Below are positions 51,474-60,991 of a DNA stretch of 64,000 nt, in pieces. A program made the position numbers and the translations under genes. A model generated the notes under the pieces. The model was given only the letters and a program-made list of their open reading frames with translations, was not told the origin of the DNA and ran no database searches. Position 1 is the first letter of the stretch, and each line of letters starts with the position of its first letter. The stretch comes from Ralstonia soli (lineage in GTDB: Bacteria > Pseudomonadota > Gammaproteobacteria > Burkholderiales > Burkholderiaceae), in NCBI RefSeq assembly GCF_023955655.1, contig NZ_JAMXHT010000008.1, forward strand, positions 124,001 through 188,000, written 5' to 3'.

Positions 51474-51950
51474 ATGCCGATCGCCTTCCCACGTTCGTGG
51501 CGCCTTGCCGCCGCGATGGCTACGCTGCTGCTTGCCTGTCACGGCACCGCATTCGCCGCCCCTACCGTGACAGATCTGCCCGTCAAGCTCGGTGACTCCG
51601 TCGACGACGTCAAGCGCGCGCTGGGCACCACGCTCGATCCCGAGCCGATGGATCAGCCCAACCCGGCGTTGCCCAAGAAGAAGCAGCTGCGCCTGAAGAC
51701 CAAGGGTATCTGGGTGTTCTTCGAGAAGGACCGCGTGACGACCTATCGCGTGGATGCGCCCTTCAAGGGCAGCGTAGGCGGCGTCCATGTCGGCGACGAC
51801 GTCGTTACGCTCACCAAGGCCCTCGGCAATCCGGTCAAAACGGGAACATTCGCCAACAGGACCACCTACACGTACTACTTTGACGACGTCACGACGACGA
51901 CCTTCCTGCTGAACAACGACGAAGTGGAAACCATCCTCTTCATCAAGTAA
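51474..51950 (+). CDS. Exported protein with duplicated SmpA/OmlA-like motif
   Basis: A 158-residue secreted or periplasmic protein. Signal peptide to about residue 29 (ACHGTAFAA). The mature part holds two similar motifs, LPVKLGDSVDDVKRALGTT and GVHVGDDVVTLTKALGNP, the pattern seen in SmpA/OmlA/BamE-like folds where GxxxxDVxxxLG recurs. Function unknown; not essential-looking BamE, which is a lipoprotein. Confidence 0.75.
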   Translation: MPIAFPRSWRLAAAMATLLLACHGTAFAAPTVTDLPVKLGDSVDDVKRALGTTLDPEPMDQPNPALPKKKQLRLKTKGIWVFFEKDRVTTYRVDAPFKGSVGGVHVGDDVVTLTKALGNPVKTGTFANRTTYTYYFDDVTTTTFLLNNDEVETILFIK

Positions 51951-51989
51951 GCCACGGAGCAGAACGCAGGGGCCCGTCCCGCTCCTGCT

Positions 51990-52871
51990 TCACGGCAGGC
52001 GCAGCGTCTGCGCCAGATGCCCATACACCACCGCAATGCGCCGCAGGTGGCGCGATTCCGGATGCGTCAGCAGCCACAGCTCTGACTGGTTGGCATCCGC
52101 CAGATCCCGCAGCGTCACCAGATCGCCGCGCGCCTGCGCCATCACGATCGGCAGGATACCGACGCCCATCCCCATGCCCACCATCTCGGCCGCAATCTGC
52201 AGGCTGTTGACGAAGTACGTGGGCATGACCTTCGGGAAATGCCGCTTGCGCCAGCTGACGGACGGGTGCTCCGGAATCGCGTCGTCGATGGCGATCCACG
52301 GCGGGCGGCCGGCTTCCACGTCTGCGTAGGTGACACCGCTGGTGCGCCCGGCATAGAGCCCTACACGGATCGAGCCGATATGCTTGCCCACCAGATGCTG
52401 CGGCGGGCGGCGCGTGGCCCGCACGGCAATGTCGGCATCGCGCCGGGTCAGGCTGGCCAGCTCGTTGCCTACGCGCAGGTCGTAGTTCAGGTTCGGGTGC
52501 TGGGCCTGCAGCACCTTCAACGCGGGCGCGACCAGGCCGACGAGGATGGTGTCCGTGGTGGTGATGCGCACCGTGCCCGACACCTGGTCCGGCGCCGCAT
52601 GCACCGCCGAGCGCGCGGCTTCCAGTGCCGACTCCACCTGCTCGGCCTGCTCTGCCAGCAAGTGCGCCAGCTCCCCCGCCAGATACCCCGTGCGTGAACG
52701 CGCAAACAGCGATTGCCCCAGCCCGCGCTCGATGCGCTGCAAAGACCGGAACACCGTGGACGCATCCACGCCCAGCCGCTCACCCGCAGCCGCCAGCGTG
52801 CCGGTGCGCACCATCGCAAGCACGATCTCCAGGTCGGCTGCGCTCAGGCTGTATTGCGTTTTTGCAAGCAT
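51990..52871 (-). CDS. LysR-family regulator, divergent from a GST gene
   Basis: A 293-residue LysR regulator: HTH in SAADLEIVLAMVRTGTLAAA then VDASTVFRSLQRIERGLGQS, effector domain from about residue 93 (VSGTVRITTTDTILVGLVAP). Divergent from the glutathione transferase gene with a 112-bp gap, so it is likely its regulator. Confidence 0.9.
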   Translation of the reverse strand: MLAKTQYSLSAADLEIVLAMVRTGTLAAAGERLGVDASTVFRSLQRIERGLGQSLFARSRTGYLAGELAHLLAEQAEQVESALEAARSAVHAAPDQVSGTVRITTTDTILVGLVAPALKVLQAQHPNLNYDLRVGNELASLTRRDADIAVRATRRPPQHLVGKHIGSIRVGLYAGRTSGVTYADVEAGRPPWIAIDDAIPEHPSVSWRKRHFPKVMPTYFVNSLQIAAEMVGMGMGVGILPIVMAQARGDLVTLRDLADANQSELWLLTHPESRHLRRIAVVYGHLAQTLRLP

Positions 52872-52983
52872 GGTTTTCTATCTCGCCTATTTCATTGGCA
52901 TACGCGCAATCCTACAGTGTTGATACCGCCACCGCGGCGCAACGCCGTCTGCGGCATTCCCAACCTGTCTGGACACAACGATC

Positions 52984-53613
52984 ATGAAGCTCTACTACTC
53001 CGCCGGCGCCTGCTCGCTGGCCGTGCACATCGCCCTGCGTGAAGTGGGCGCGCAGTTTGACCTGACCGCCGTTGACCTCACCAAGCACCTCACCGCCGAC
53101 GGCACGGATTTCTATTCGATCTCGCCGCGCGGCTACGTGCCGCTGCTGGAGCTGTCGGACGGCTCGCGCCACACCGAAGCCGCCGCGCTGCTGCAGTACG
53201 TGGCCGACCTCGACCCGGCGCATGCCCTGATCGGCAAGCCCGGCAGCGCGCAGCGCCTGGCCGTGATCGAGTGGCTGACCTTCGTCAGCACCGAGCTGCA
53301 CAAGGGCTTCGGCCCGCTCTGGTACAAGGACACGCCCGAAGCCACGCGCCAGGGCGCCAAGGACAAGCTCGCCAAGCGCTTTGCCGAACTCGACGCGCGC
53401 CTCGCCAAGCAGCCGTACCTGGCCGACACCTACAGCGTGGCCGACGCCTATGCCTTCACGGTGCTGAACTGGTCCAACTTCCTGGCGCTGCCGATGACGG
53501 CGTACCCGAACGTGCAGGCGTACATGGCCCGCGTGAGCGCACGGCCGCAGGTGCAAGCAGCGTTGAAGGCGGAAGGGTTGGTCAAGGCCGACGCCGCCAG
53601 CGCCGTCGCCTGA
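52984..53613 (+). CDS. gstA: Glutathione S-transferase, beta class (GstA-like)
   Basis: A 209-residue bacterial GST. Thioredoxin-like N-terminus MKLYYSAGACSLAVHIALRE with the Cys10 typical of beta-class enzymes, SPRGYVPLLELSDG, then the all-helical domain with SVADAYAFTVLNWSNFL. Conjugates glutathione to electrophiles and protects against oxidants. Probably controlled by the divergent LysR gene. Confidence 0.92.
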   Translation: MKLYYSAGACSLAVHIALREVGAQFDLTAVDLTKHLTADGTDFYSISPRGYVPLLELSDGSRHTEAAALLQYVADLDPAHALIGKPGSAQRLAVIEWLTFVSTELHKGFGPLWYKDTPEATRQGAKDKLAKRFAELDARLAKQPYLADTYSVADAYAFTVLNWSNFLALPMTAYPNVQAYMARVSARPQVQAALKAEGLVKADAASAVA

Positions 53614-53793
53614 CACGTGGGCATGCGGGGTCGGCGGGCTAGCAACGTCGCCGATCCCCCACCCGACTCCGCCCAACGTTTGCGGAACGTCTTACAACAG
53701 CTCCGCATGTCGTAAGGCGCGCCCATCCGGCGTTGCGCGTCACACGTCGCTACAATCGCGGCTTTGCGTCTTCTGCCGTCCGCAGGTTTTCCC

Positions 53794-54855
53794 ATGTTCA
53801 AGCACGTTGTTCTCGCCCTGGCGGTTGCCGCTGCGGGCTTGCCCGTTCTCGCCCGCGCGGAAGTGCGCGGCGCGGGGTCGACGGCCGCTGCGCCGGTCTA
53901 TCGCGTCTGGTCGGCCGGGTATGCCGCGTCGTCGGGGGTGGCGCTCAACTATGACGCCGTGGGGTCAGGAGAAGGCCTGAAGCGCATTCGTGCCGGTTCG
54001 GTGGATTTTGGTGCATCGGACGTGCCGCTCTCCGCCGCCGATGCGGCCAAGGCGGGGCTCGTCTGCGTGCCGTCGGTGGTGACGGGCGCGGTGCCGTTCG
54101 TGAACGTGCCGGGCGTACCGCGCGGGCAGCTCAAGCTGACGGGCGAACTGCTGGCGCAGATCTTCCTCGGCAAGGTCGAGAGCTGGGACGCGCCCGAACT
54201 GCGGGCGCTGAACCCCGGCATGACGCTGCCCAAGCTGAAGATCCGACCGGTGGTGCGGGCCGATGGCTCGGGCACGACGTATCACTTCACCGATTACCTG
54301 GGCGCCGTCAGCCCTGACTGGAAGCGCGCCTACGGCACCCAGTCGACCGTCAACTGGCCCGCGGGTTTCACTGCCGCCAAGGGCAGCGGCGATGTGGTCA
54401 AGGCCGTGCAGACCACCTCCGGCGCCATCGGTTATGTCGACTACAACTATGTCCTCGACAACGATCTGAACGCCGTGCAGCTGCGCAACTTCGCGGGCCG
54501 GTTCGTCAGCGCGCAGGTCGGCGGCTTCCGCGAAGCCGTGGTGCAGAGCGCATGGAACCGCAAGGGCGATTTCACCGCGCCGCTGGTCAACCTGCCGGGC
54601 GCAGAGACGTGGCCCATCACCATGGGCACCTTCATCGTCGTGCCGGCCGTGAGCCAGTCCGGCCCGCGCACGCTGGCCGCGCTGAAGTTTCTGACGTGGG
54701 GCTACTTCCACGGCGACGAACTGGCTGCGCGTGCCAAATTCGTGCCGCTGCCCGAGCGCGTGCAGGCGATTGCGTACCGTGAACTGGCGCGCGTGACGGA
54801 TGCGTCGGGCACGACTATCGGCCTGCAGAGCATGCCGGCAAGCTGGGGCAAATAA
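53794..54855 (+). CDS. PstS-like phosphate-binding periplasmic protein (orphan)
   Basis: A 353-residue exported protein of the PstS family: signal peptide ending LARA (about residue 22), then EVRGAGSTAAAPVYRVW, the phosphate-site serine and loop DFGASDVPLS, RADGSGTTYHFTDYLG and TTSGAIGYVDYNYV. No pstCAB genes follow, so it may be an accessory phosphate scavenger or have another oxyanion ligand. Confidence 0.87.
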   Translation: MFKHVVLALAVAAAGLPVLARAEVRGAGSTAAAPVYRVWSAGYAASSGVALNYDAVGSGEGLKRIRAGSVDFGASDVPLSAADAAKAGLVCVPSVVTGAVPFVNVPGVPRGQLKLTGELLAQIFLGKVESWDAPELRALNPGMTLPKLKIRPVVRADGSGTTYHFTDYLGAVSPDWKRAYGTQSTVNWPAGFTAAKGSGDVVKAVQTTSGAIGYVDYNYVLDNDLNAVQLRNFAGRFVSAQVGGFREAVVQSAWNRKGDFTAPLVNLPGAETWPITMGTFIVVPAVSQSGPRTLAALKFLTWGYFHGDELAARAKFVPLPERVQAIAYRELARVTDASGTTIGLQSMPASWGK

Positions 54856-55037
54856 GCAGCAGATGGATAATGCCGGCGCAGTTTTTGCCCCGGCAACCGC
54901 GCCGTTTTGATGCTGGGCAGACGCCCGTCGAAAGCTTTGCAACAGGGGTAGATTGTTTCAGCGAGTTTCCTATAGTGGTCACTCGCCGCGCAAAGTCGCC
55001 CCGCGCGTCACTGCCAGAGCAACAACGGGAAGCAGAC

Positions 55038-55241
55038 ATGGGTACCGCCATCGCAGATCAGGACGAGCAGATCGACCAGATCGCCCACGACACCGGCGCG
55101 CCGGCCGACCTCGTGCGCGCCCAGTACATCGAAACCATGCGCATCTTGGCCGCCGATGCGCGCGTGCACGACTATCTCGCGCTGTTCGTCGCGCGCCGCG
55201 TGATGGCCGCCTTCCGCCCGCGCCGCACACCGCCGCGCTGA
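55038..55241 (+). CDS. Small DUF3562-type protein
   Basis: A 67-residue protein matching the DUF3562 pattern I know from Burkholderiales: IDQIAHDTGAPADLVRAQYI then LAADARVHDYLALFVARRVM. Function unknown. The ATG has GGGAAGCAG upstream; earlier in-frame ATG lacks similarity. Confidence 0.75.
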   Translation: MGTAIADQDEQIDQIAHDTGAPADLVRAQYIETMRILAADARVHDYLALFVARRVMAAFRPRRTPPR

Positions 55242-55247
55242 CGCGCG

Positions 55248-56207
55248 TTACTCCCCGCTGATCATCCCGACGAAGGCGTGCGCCGCGCGGCGCATCCATT
55301 CGCGTGCGCGCTCGGCCTCGAACTGGATGCGCGCAAAGCCGTGCGTCATGCCCGACGCCTCGATGGTGATGACCTGGGCGCCGTGCTGCACGAGGTAATC
55401 GGCGTAGCGCAGGCCATCGTCGCGCAGCACATCGTGCGCGGCCACGATGACGACCGTGTCGGGCGGCGTGTGCTTCGGCGGCTGCGCCATCAGGAAGACG
55501 CGTGCGTCCTGCTCCGCAAGCGGCCTGGCGAGTGCGTCAGCGCCGATGAACTTCTCCCAGTACCAACGCATTTCGTCGCGCGTGAGGCCGGGGCCCTGCG
55601 CGAACGCGTTGTAGCTCTCGCTGCCGAACGCCGGCGTGGTGACCGGATACAGCAGGAACTGCGCGTTGACGAGGCCGGGCCGGACCGTTGCATGCACGGC
55701 CTGCGTGGCCTGGACGGCAAGATGGCCCCCGGCACTGTCACCGCCGACCGCGAGAAAGTCCGGGTCGAAGTCGAGTTCGGCGCGTTGCTCGGCCAGATAG
55801 GCCAGCGCATCGCGTGCATCGTCGGCGGGGGCGGGAAACGGATGCTCGGGGGCGAGGCGGTAATCGACGCTGACCACCGCGCAGCCTGTGTCCAGCGCGA
55901 TCAGCGCAGCAAGCATGCGATGCGTCGTGCGCGGCGCGCCCACGACCCAGCCGCCACCGTGGAACCACACCAGCAGGCGCGGCGTGGCTACACCCTGCGG
56001 GCGGAACACGATGGCATCGAGCGTGCGGCCCGCCAGCGGCAGGCTCAGGTCGGACACCTCGATGCCTTCCGGATCGGGCCGGGCGGACAGCGCGGCAATC
56101 GCCTCGAAGCGCGCGCGCTGTGCGCAGGCATCTTCAGGTGGGGGCAGTGCGCCGAATTGCTCGGCAACACGCTGGTAGAACTGCAGGATTTGCGGATCGA
56201 CGGCCAT
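55248..56207 (-). CDS. Alpha/beta hydrolase, hormone-sensitive-lipase family esterase
   Basis: A 319-residue esterase. Oxyanion motif HGGG in LVWFHGGGWVVGAPRTTHRM, nucleophile Ser in VGGDSAGGHLAVQATQ, acid Asp in AAHDVLRDDGLRYADYL and His in SGMTHGFARI complete the triad. HSL-family enzymes hydrolyse short acyl esters. The frame continues to a TTG 18 bp upstream, but the ATG at 56207 is the likelier start. Converges with the DUF3562 gene, stops 6 bp apart. Confidence 0.92.
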   Translation of the reverse strand: MAVDPQILQFYQRVAEQFGALPPPEDACAQRARFEAIAALSARPDPEGIEVSDLSLPLAGRTLDAIVFRPQGVATPRLLVWFHGGGWVVGAPRTTHRMLAALIALDTGCAVVSVDYRLAPEHPFPAPADDARDALAYLAEQRAELDFDPDFLAVGGDSAGGHLAVQATQAVHATVRPGLVNAQFLLYPVTTPAFGSESYNAFAQGPGLTRDEMRWYWEKFIGADALARPLAEQDARVFLMAQPPKHTPPDTVVIVAAHDVLRDDGLRYADYLVQHGAQVITIEASGMTHGFARIQFEAERAREWMRRAAHAFVGMISGE

Positions 56208-56265
56208 GATGTGCGTGGGATGCAATGACCGTCAGAGTGTAGCGCGCGCGGCAATGCGCACGCCG

Positions 56266-56727
56266 TCAGTCCTGGGCGCCGATGCCGAGCCGCCAGTGCT
56301 CGATCTTGGTACAGCGGTCCTGCACGGCCGGAATGCCGGCGTTGCGTGCCACGGCCATCGCCTCGTCGTTCACGATGCCGAGCTGCACCCAGATACCGCC
56401 CACGCGCAGCGCCACGGCCTCCTGCACGACGGGCAGGACCTGCTCGGCGCGACGGAAGATGTCGACCAGGTCGATGCGCTGGCCAGCGGCGGCGAGCGTC
56501 GTGGCGGCTTCGGTCAGCGTGGCGTAGCAGGGCTCGCCGAGCACGTCTTCGCCCGCATGCTGCGGGTTGACGGGCACGATGCGGTAGCCGGCCTGCTGCA
56601 GATAGCGCGCCACGTCATAGCTGGGCCGCGTGGGCCGCGGCGACAGTCCGACCACGGCAATGGTCTTGCCGGACAGCAGCCGGCGCATGGTGGCTTGTTC
56701 GTCGACGTAGGAAGGATTGGCAGACAT
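56266..56727 (-). CDS. CoA-binding-domain protein (YccU-like)
   Basis: A 153-residue Rossmann-fold protein of the CoA-binding family: KTIAVVGLSPRPTRPSYDVA, GYRIVPVNPQHAGEDVLG, VDIFRRAEQVLPVVQEAV, and IWVQLGIVNDEA. CoA binding is known for the family; the cell role is not. Start chosen at MSANPS (56727). Confidence 0.9.
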   Translation of the reverse strand: MSANPSYVDEQATMRRLLSGKTIAVVGLSPRPTRPSYDVARYLQQAGYRIVPVNPQHAGEDVLGEPCYATLTEAATTLAAAGQRIDLVDIFRRAEQVLPVVQEAVALRVGGIWVQLGIVNDEAMAVARNAGIPAVQDRCTKIEHWRLGIGAQD

Positions 56728-56741
56728 GGTGGGTGTTGCGT

Positions 56742-57884
56742 TCAGGTGGTGGGCCGCTTGCATGCGGCGCCCAGATCATCAAGCCGCACGGCGGCGCGGA
56801 ACGCACCCGACGAATACGGCCCCACTTCATACGGCCCGTAATGCACGACGATGCGGTCGCCTTGCAGCGTAAACGGAAACGCGGCGTTACGCAGGTCCTT
56901 CTCCTTGAGCGCACCGCGCGACGCTTCGGGCGCCCCTTCGCGCTTGAGCGCATCGACGAGCTGCGTGTTGAAGCTCTGCAGGCAGGCCGAGGTCGGGTTC
57001 AGCACGTCGGCCAGCGCGATCGGCAGAAAACCCTGCGCGCCACGTCGCCAGTTGCCGCCGGCAAAGCTGTAGTTGCCGTGGGCGCCGCCGCTGTAGGCCC
57101 ACACCATGCGCAGCAGGCTCACGGTGTCGCCCAGGCCGATGGCGCTGATGCGGATGACGCATTCGGTGTCGTACTGGTCGCAGCGGCGGACGCGCAGCGA
57201 CTGCACCAGGGCGTCGATGGCGGCATCGCCGGTGACGGGGTAGCGCTCGGTCAGCCGGGCCTGCCCGGAGGCACTGATGGCTTCCTGATAGCGTGCCGCG
57301 CGCTTGAGCGTGAAGGGCTGGCTGCGGCCGCCATCGCTCCAGGTGCCGGTGGCGGTGGTGCCGTCGACCGAGAGGGCGCCGGAGAGCGTGCCACCCTCGC
57401 GCATGACCGCCTGGCCAGCGGCATCGAGCGCCTCGGCACGCTCACGCCACACGAAGCGGCGTTCGGGCGCGTTGCGGCCTTCGATGGACCAGAAGGCGCG
57501 ACCTTGGGGGCGGTCGTCGTAGGCCTCGCCGGTGAGGGTGTCGGCGACGGGGTCCTTGTCGCCCTCCTGCGCCTTGGGCGGCGGGTCATACACGTTCAGC
57601 CACAGGTTCCAAGCGGGGCTGTCGGCGCCTTTGCCTACCGTGCCTTGCCAGAAAGCGCCGGCAAGACGCTCGTGCTGCTCTTTCGATTTTGCAAGGGGGG
57701 CAATTGGTGCAGAAGCAACAGGCGCGGAGGCGGCCGGGGCACTCGCAGGCAGGGCGGAGGGCGCGGAGGCCGCTTCCGAACCCGCTTGTGCGGCCGCAAC
57801 CCCGCCCAGTGTCCCCATCAAGGTAACAAAAGCCCTGACTCCGATCGATTTCTGCAACACATGGTGCACCGCATGCCTTTGCAT
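56742..57884 (-). CDS. Exported protein with RsiV/DUF3298-like C-terminal domain
   Basis: A 380-residue protein with a signal peptide (to about residue 33, GVAAAQA) and an Ala/Pro/Ser-rich linker. The C-terminal part has the DUF3298 pattern: VSLLRMVWAYSGGAHGNYSF and DRIVVHYGPYEVGPYSSGAF, as in RsiV and lysozyme-inhibitor-like proteins. Possibly a periplasmic binding or inhibitor protein. The CoA-binding gene begins 14 bp after its stop. Confidence 0.78.
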   Translation of the reverse strand: MQRHAVHHVLQKSIGVRAFVTLMGTLGGVAAAQAGSEAASAPSALPASAPAASAPVASAPIAPLAKSKEQHERLAGAFWQGTVGKGADSPAWNLWLNVYDPPPKAQEGDKDPVADTLTGEAYDDRPQGRAFWSIEGRNAPERRFVWRERAEALDAAGQAVMREGGTLSGALSVDGTTATGTWSDGGRSQPFTLKRAARYQEAISASGQARLTERYPVTGDAAIDALVQSLRVRRCDQYDTECVIRISAIGLGDTVSLLRMVWAYSGGAHGNYSFAGGNWRRGAQGFLPIALADVLNPTSACLQSFNTQLVDALKREGAPEASRGALKEKDLRNAAFPFTLQGDRIVVHYGPYEVGPYSSGAFRAAVRLDDLGAACKRPTT

Positions 57885-58270
57885 GCCTCCCTCCTATGAA
57901 CCCGACACGCCCAGACTAGGACACCGGCCGCCGTGCCGCGTTTGTTCAAGCCCGGTCTGCCGAAGCGGCAAATCAGTGGGACTGTGCAAGTGCAGTAGGC
58001 GTTCCCCGAACGGTGTTCCAGCGGGCTCTTTACGTCACCTCGAGCGACGCCTACAGCGCTTGCATTCGATTGCACTCCGACACACTTTGTTACGCCTCAG
58101 GACAGGGCGGTCGCCCACAATGCCTTCGCACCCCAGCGTTTGTGTCCAATTGTTGTGCGCCATGTTGAGCATCGGATGGCCTGCCCGCCGACCCCAGCCA
58201 CAACGACACATTCTCCGGGGCACGGTTACCCCTCCCTTTCGAATTGACCCCTCGAAGGGATTTCCCGTCC

Positions 58271-58303
58271 GCGCGGCGCTCCCCGGCCCGCGCGCTTTTT
58301 TTT
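58271..58303 (+). terminator. Orphan plus-strand terminator in a divergent gap
   Basis: GCGCG (58271-58275) and CGCGC (58291-58295), with more GC pairing inside, are followed directly by eight T. No plus-strand gene lies upstream in the 589-bp gap between the divergent genes, so it ends either a small RNA or an attenuated leader of the DUF6600 gene. I see no other feature in this gap. Confidence 0.65.
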
Positions 58304-58473
58304 GCCTGCGCAATTCGCGCGCCCGCTCACCACACGCCCCGCTTCCGATCCGCTGATCGGCCCATCCCGCTCGGGATACACGCTCTTACAAAGGCAAGTC
58401 GACCCTTCTGCAGCCACCGCGTTAAATGGAGACATCCACGCGGCGCATGCCGCCATAAAAACGAGGGCTCATC

Positions 58474-60897
58474 ATGTCCAATGCCTCCCGTCGTTCTTTC
58501 CGCGCCGGCGTGCGGCTGCCGCAGGTGCTGCGCGCCGTGGGCGTTGCAGCTGTACTGCTCGTCTGCGGTACGCATGCTGCGATGGCCGCCGATCCGGCTT
58601 CACGGGTGGCACGGCTGTCCGACTTCTCGGGCGCGGTGAGCTTCGCGCCCGCCGGCTCCGACGACTGGGCCGGCGCGTCGCTCAACCGCCCGTTCACCAC
58701 CGGCGACCGGCTGTGGTCCGACCAAGGCAGCCGCAGCGAACTGCACGTCGGTTCCACCGCAGTGCGGCTCGGGCAGAACACGGGCGCCACGCTGGTCGAT
58801 CTGGACGACCGCAACACGCAAATCAAGCTCACACAGGGTGCGCTGTCGGTGCGCGTGCGCGCGCTGCCGCCGGATCAAACCGTCGAGATCGATACCCCCA
58901 ACCTCGCCTTCACACCGCAAGCGCCCGGCGAATACCGCCTCGACGTCGCGCCGGATGGCTCCAGCACCACTGTCACCGTCTGGCGTGGCCAGGGCACGGC
59001 CTACGGCGATGACCGCTCCACCCCGCTCGGCGCCGGGCAGCAAGTCCGCTTCGACGGCACGGACCTCGCCGAGGCCGGCGGCACCGACAACCCCGGGCGC
59101 GACGCCTTCGACCGCTGGGCCGAATCGCGCGATGCCCGTGAAGATGCGTCCGTTTCGGCCCGCTACGTTGGCCGCGAAATGACCGGCTACGAAGCCCTCG
59201 ACGACTACGGCACGTGGCGCGAAGAAGACGGCTATGGCGCCGTGTGGGTGCCGCGTGCCGTCCCGGTCGGCTGGGCGCCGTATCGCACCGGACACTGGGC
59301 GTGGGTGGCACCGTGGGGCTGGACGTGGGTCGACGACGCCCCCTGGGGCTTCGCACCGTTCCACTATGGTCGCTGGGCGTACGTCGGCACGACGTGGTGC
59401 TGGGTGCCCGGGCCGGTGGTGCCGCGTCCGGTGTATGCGCCGGCGCTGGTCGGTTTCGTCGGTGGCGGCGGCGGCGGCGGCGTGAGCTGGGGAATCAACA
59501 TCTCGATCGGCTCGCCGGGCGTGGCGTGGTTCCCGCTGGCGCCGGGCGAAGCGTATCGCCCCGTATATGCGGCCAGCCCGACCTACGTGACGAACATCAA
59601 CCGCACGGTGGTGGTCAACAACATCACCGTCAACAAGACCATCATCAACAACAACGTGACCCACATCCGGAACGGGAACCGGGTCACGTACGTTAACGCC
59701 AACAATCCGGCCGCGCTCACGGCTGTGCCCGCCAAAACCTTCGTGAATGGCCAGCCGGTCGGCCCAGCGATGACGCATCTGCGGCCCGAACAGATGCGTG
59801 CACAGATTGCGCATGCGCAGTTCGTGTCGACGCCGGCGCTGGCACCGGTGCGTACCAGCCTGCTGGGCGCGGCCGCCAACGCGGGTCCGCATTCCCAACC
59901 GCCACAGCAGGCGTTTGCGCGACAGGCGATTGCGGTGCGCGCGCCCAGCTTGCCTGCGGGCGGACGCGATGCCCTGGCAGACCGCTTCCGCTCGCAAGGC
60001 GGAACGCTGCCCGGTGTGGGCCCGGCATGGACGGGCGGCAACATGGGAGCACATGTGGCAACGCGTGGCCGCGCCACCGCTGAAGTACCGGCGGCACCGG
60101 TTGCTGCCCAGGCCGCCGGTCTGCGCCTCACGCGCGCCGCCCCCAATGGAGCGGCGTACCCGGTGAACGAACCGGCACGCCCGCCGGAGCAGCGCGGCCC
60201 TGGCGGCGCAATGGGATTGATGGGCTCGCCCAACCCCAACACGCCGAACCCGCAGAACGGACCGCACGGCGCCCAGCGGGAACCTGCCCCACAGGCGCTG
60301 ATGCCGCCGAGCTCGATCAATCGTCCGCGTCCGCAGCCGGGTGCTGGCGCATCGCAAGAACACCCGTGGCAGCCGCCAGCAGCACAGGCACCACAAGCAC
60401 CACCGGGTCCGGCCGGCATGACGACCCGCCCACCACGGCACGAGGGCACGCCTGATGCGCCGCGCGACGAGCGCCGTGCTTTCGAGCCCCATCCACAGCC
60501 ACCGCAAGCCGCCACGCAGACGCCTCAGCCGCAGCGCGGCGCGCAGGAGCCGAATCGTTTCAATGGCAATCCCGCGCCGACGATGCAGGAGCGCCCGCCC
60601 AACGCTCCGCCGCAGATGCGCGCACGCCCCGAGCCGGAACAACGCCCGCCGCAACCGCGCATGGAAGCACCACGTCCTGCGCCGCAACCGCATGTTGTGG
60701 AGATGCGTCCGCCGCAACCCCAGCCGCAGCCGCGTGCACCGGAATTCCATCCGCCGCAGCCACAACCACGCCCGCCGGAAGCGCGGCCGCAACCACCTCA
60801 GCCCCAGGCGCAGCCACCCCGGCAGGAGCACCACGAAGCCCAGCCGCATCCGCAAGGCAACCGTGGCGAGGAACGGCGCGAAGGGGAACACCGCTGA
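58474..60897 (+). CDS. Large exported FecR/DUF6600 protein with Pro/Gln-rich tail
   Basis: An 807-residue exported protein. Signal peptide to about residue 39 (CGTHAAMAAD). Residues about 45-190 are a FecR-like beta domain (VARLSDFSGAVSFAPAGSDD, RSELHVGSTAVRLGQNTGAT). Residues about 215-350 are the Trp/Tyr-rich DUF6600 region (YGAVWVPRAVPVGWAPYRTG, WGWTWVDDAPWGFAPFHYGR). A Gly run and Asn/Val-rich stretch follow, and from about residue 560 an extremely Pro/Gln/Arg-rich disordered tail. Function unknown; cell-envelope association is likely. Confidence 0.88.
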   Translation: MSNASRRSFRAGVRLPQVLRAVGVAAVLLVCGTHAAMAADPASRVARLSDFSGAVSFAPAGSDDWAGASLNRPFTTGDRLWSDQGSRSELHVGSTAVRLGQNTGATLVDLDDRNTQIKLTQGALSVRVRALPPDQTVEIDTPNLAFTPQAPGEYRLDVAPDGSSTTVTVWRGQGTAYGDDRSTPLGAGQQVRFDGTDLAEAGGTDNPGRDAFDRWAESRDAREDASVSARYVGREMTGYEALDDYGTWREEDGYGAVWVPRAVPVGWAPYRTGHWAWVAPWGWTWVDDAPWGFAPFHYGRWAYVGTTWCWVPGPVVPRPVYAPALVGFVGGGGGGGVSWGINISIGSPGVAWFPLAPGEAYRPVYAASPTYVTNINRTVVVNNITVNKTIINNNVTHIRNGNRVTYVNANNPAALTAVPAKTFVNGQPVGPAMTHLRPEQMRAQIAHAQFVSTPALAPVRTSLLGAAANAGPHSQPPQQAFARQAIAVRAPSLPAGGRDALADRFRSQGGTLPGVGPAWTGGNMGAHVATRGRATAEVPAAPVAAQAAGLRLTRAAPNGAAYPVNEPARPPEQRGPGGAMGLMGSPNPNTPNPQNGPHGAQREPAPQALMPPSSINRPRPQPGAGASQEHPWQPPAAQAPQAPPGPAGMTTRPPRHEGTPDAPRDERRAFEPHPQPPQAATQTPQPQRGAQEPNRFNGNPAPTMQERPPNAPPQMRARPEPEQRPPQPRMEAPRPAPQPHVVEMRPPQPQPQPRAPEFHPPQPQPRPPEARPQPPQPQAQPPRQEHHEAQPHPQGNRGEERREGEHR

Positions 60898-60915
60898 CCG
60901 CGCCAGCCGACAGGC

Positions 60916-60951
60916 AAAAAAAAAGCAGCCCTTCGGGGCTGCTTTTTTTTT
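60916..60951. terminator. Bidirectional terminator between DUF6600 gene and atpC
   Basis: A 7-bp stem GCAGCCC/GGGCTGC with TTCG loop, flanked by nine A and nine T, serves both convergent genes and ends the atp operon. Confidence 0.95.
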
Positions 60952-60991
60952 CTGCGCCGGCCGATGACACCAGCCGGCACACACTACTGCC

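Noticed and set aside
53794-54855. Part of a pst phosphate-transport operon
   Set aside because: No pstC, pstA, pstB or phoU follows; neighbours are unrelated, so it is called an orphan binding protein.
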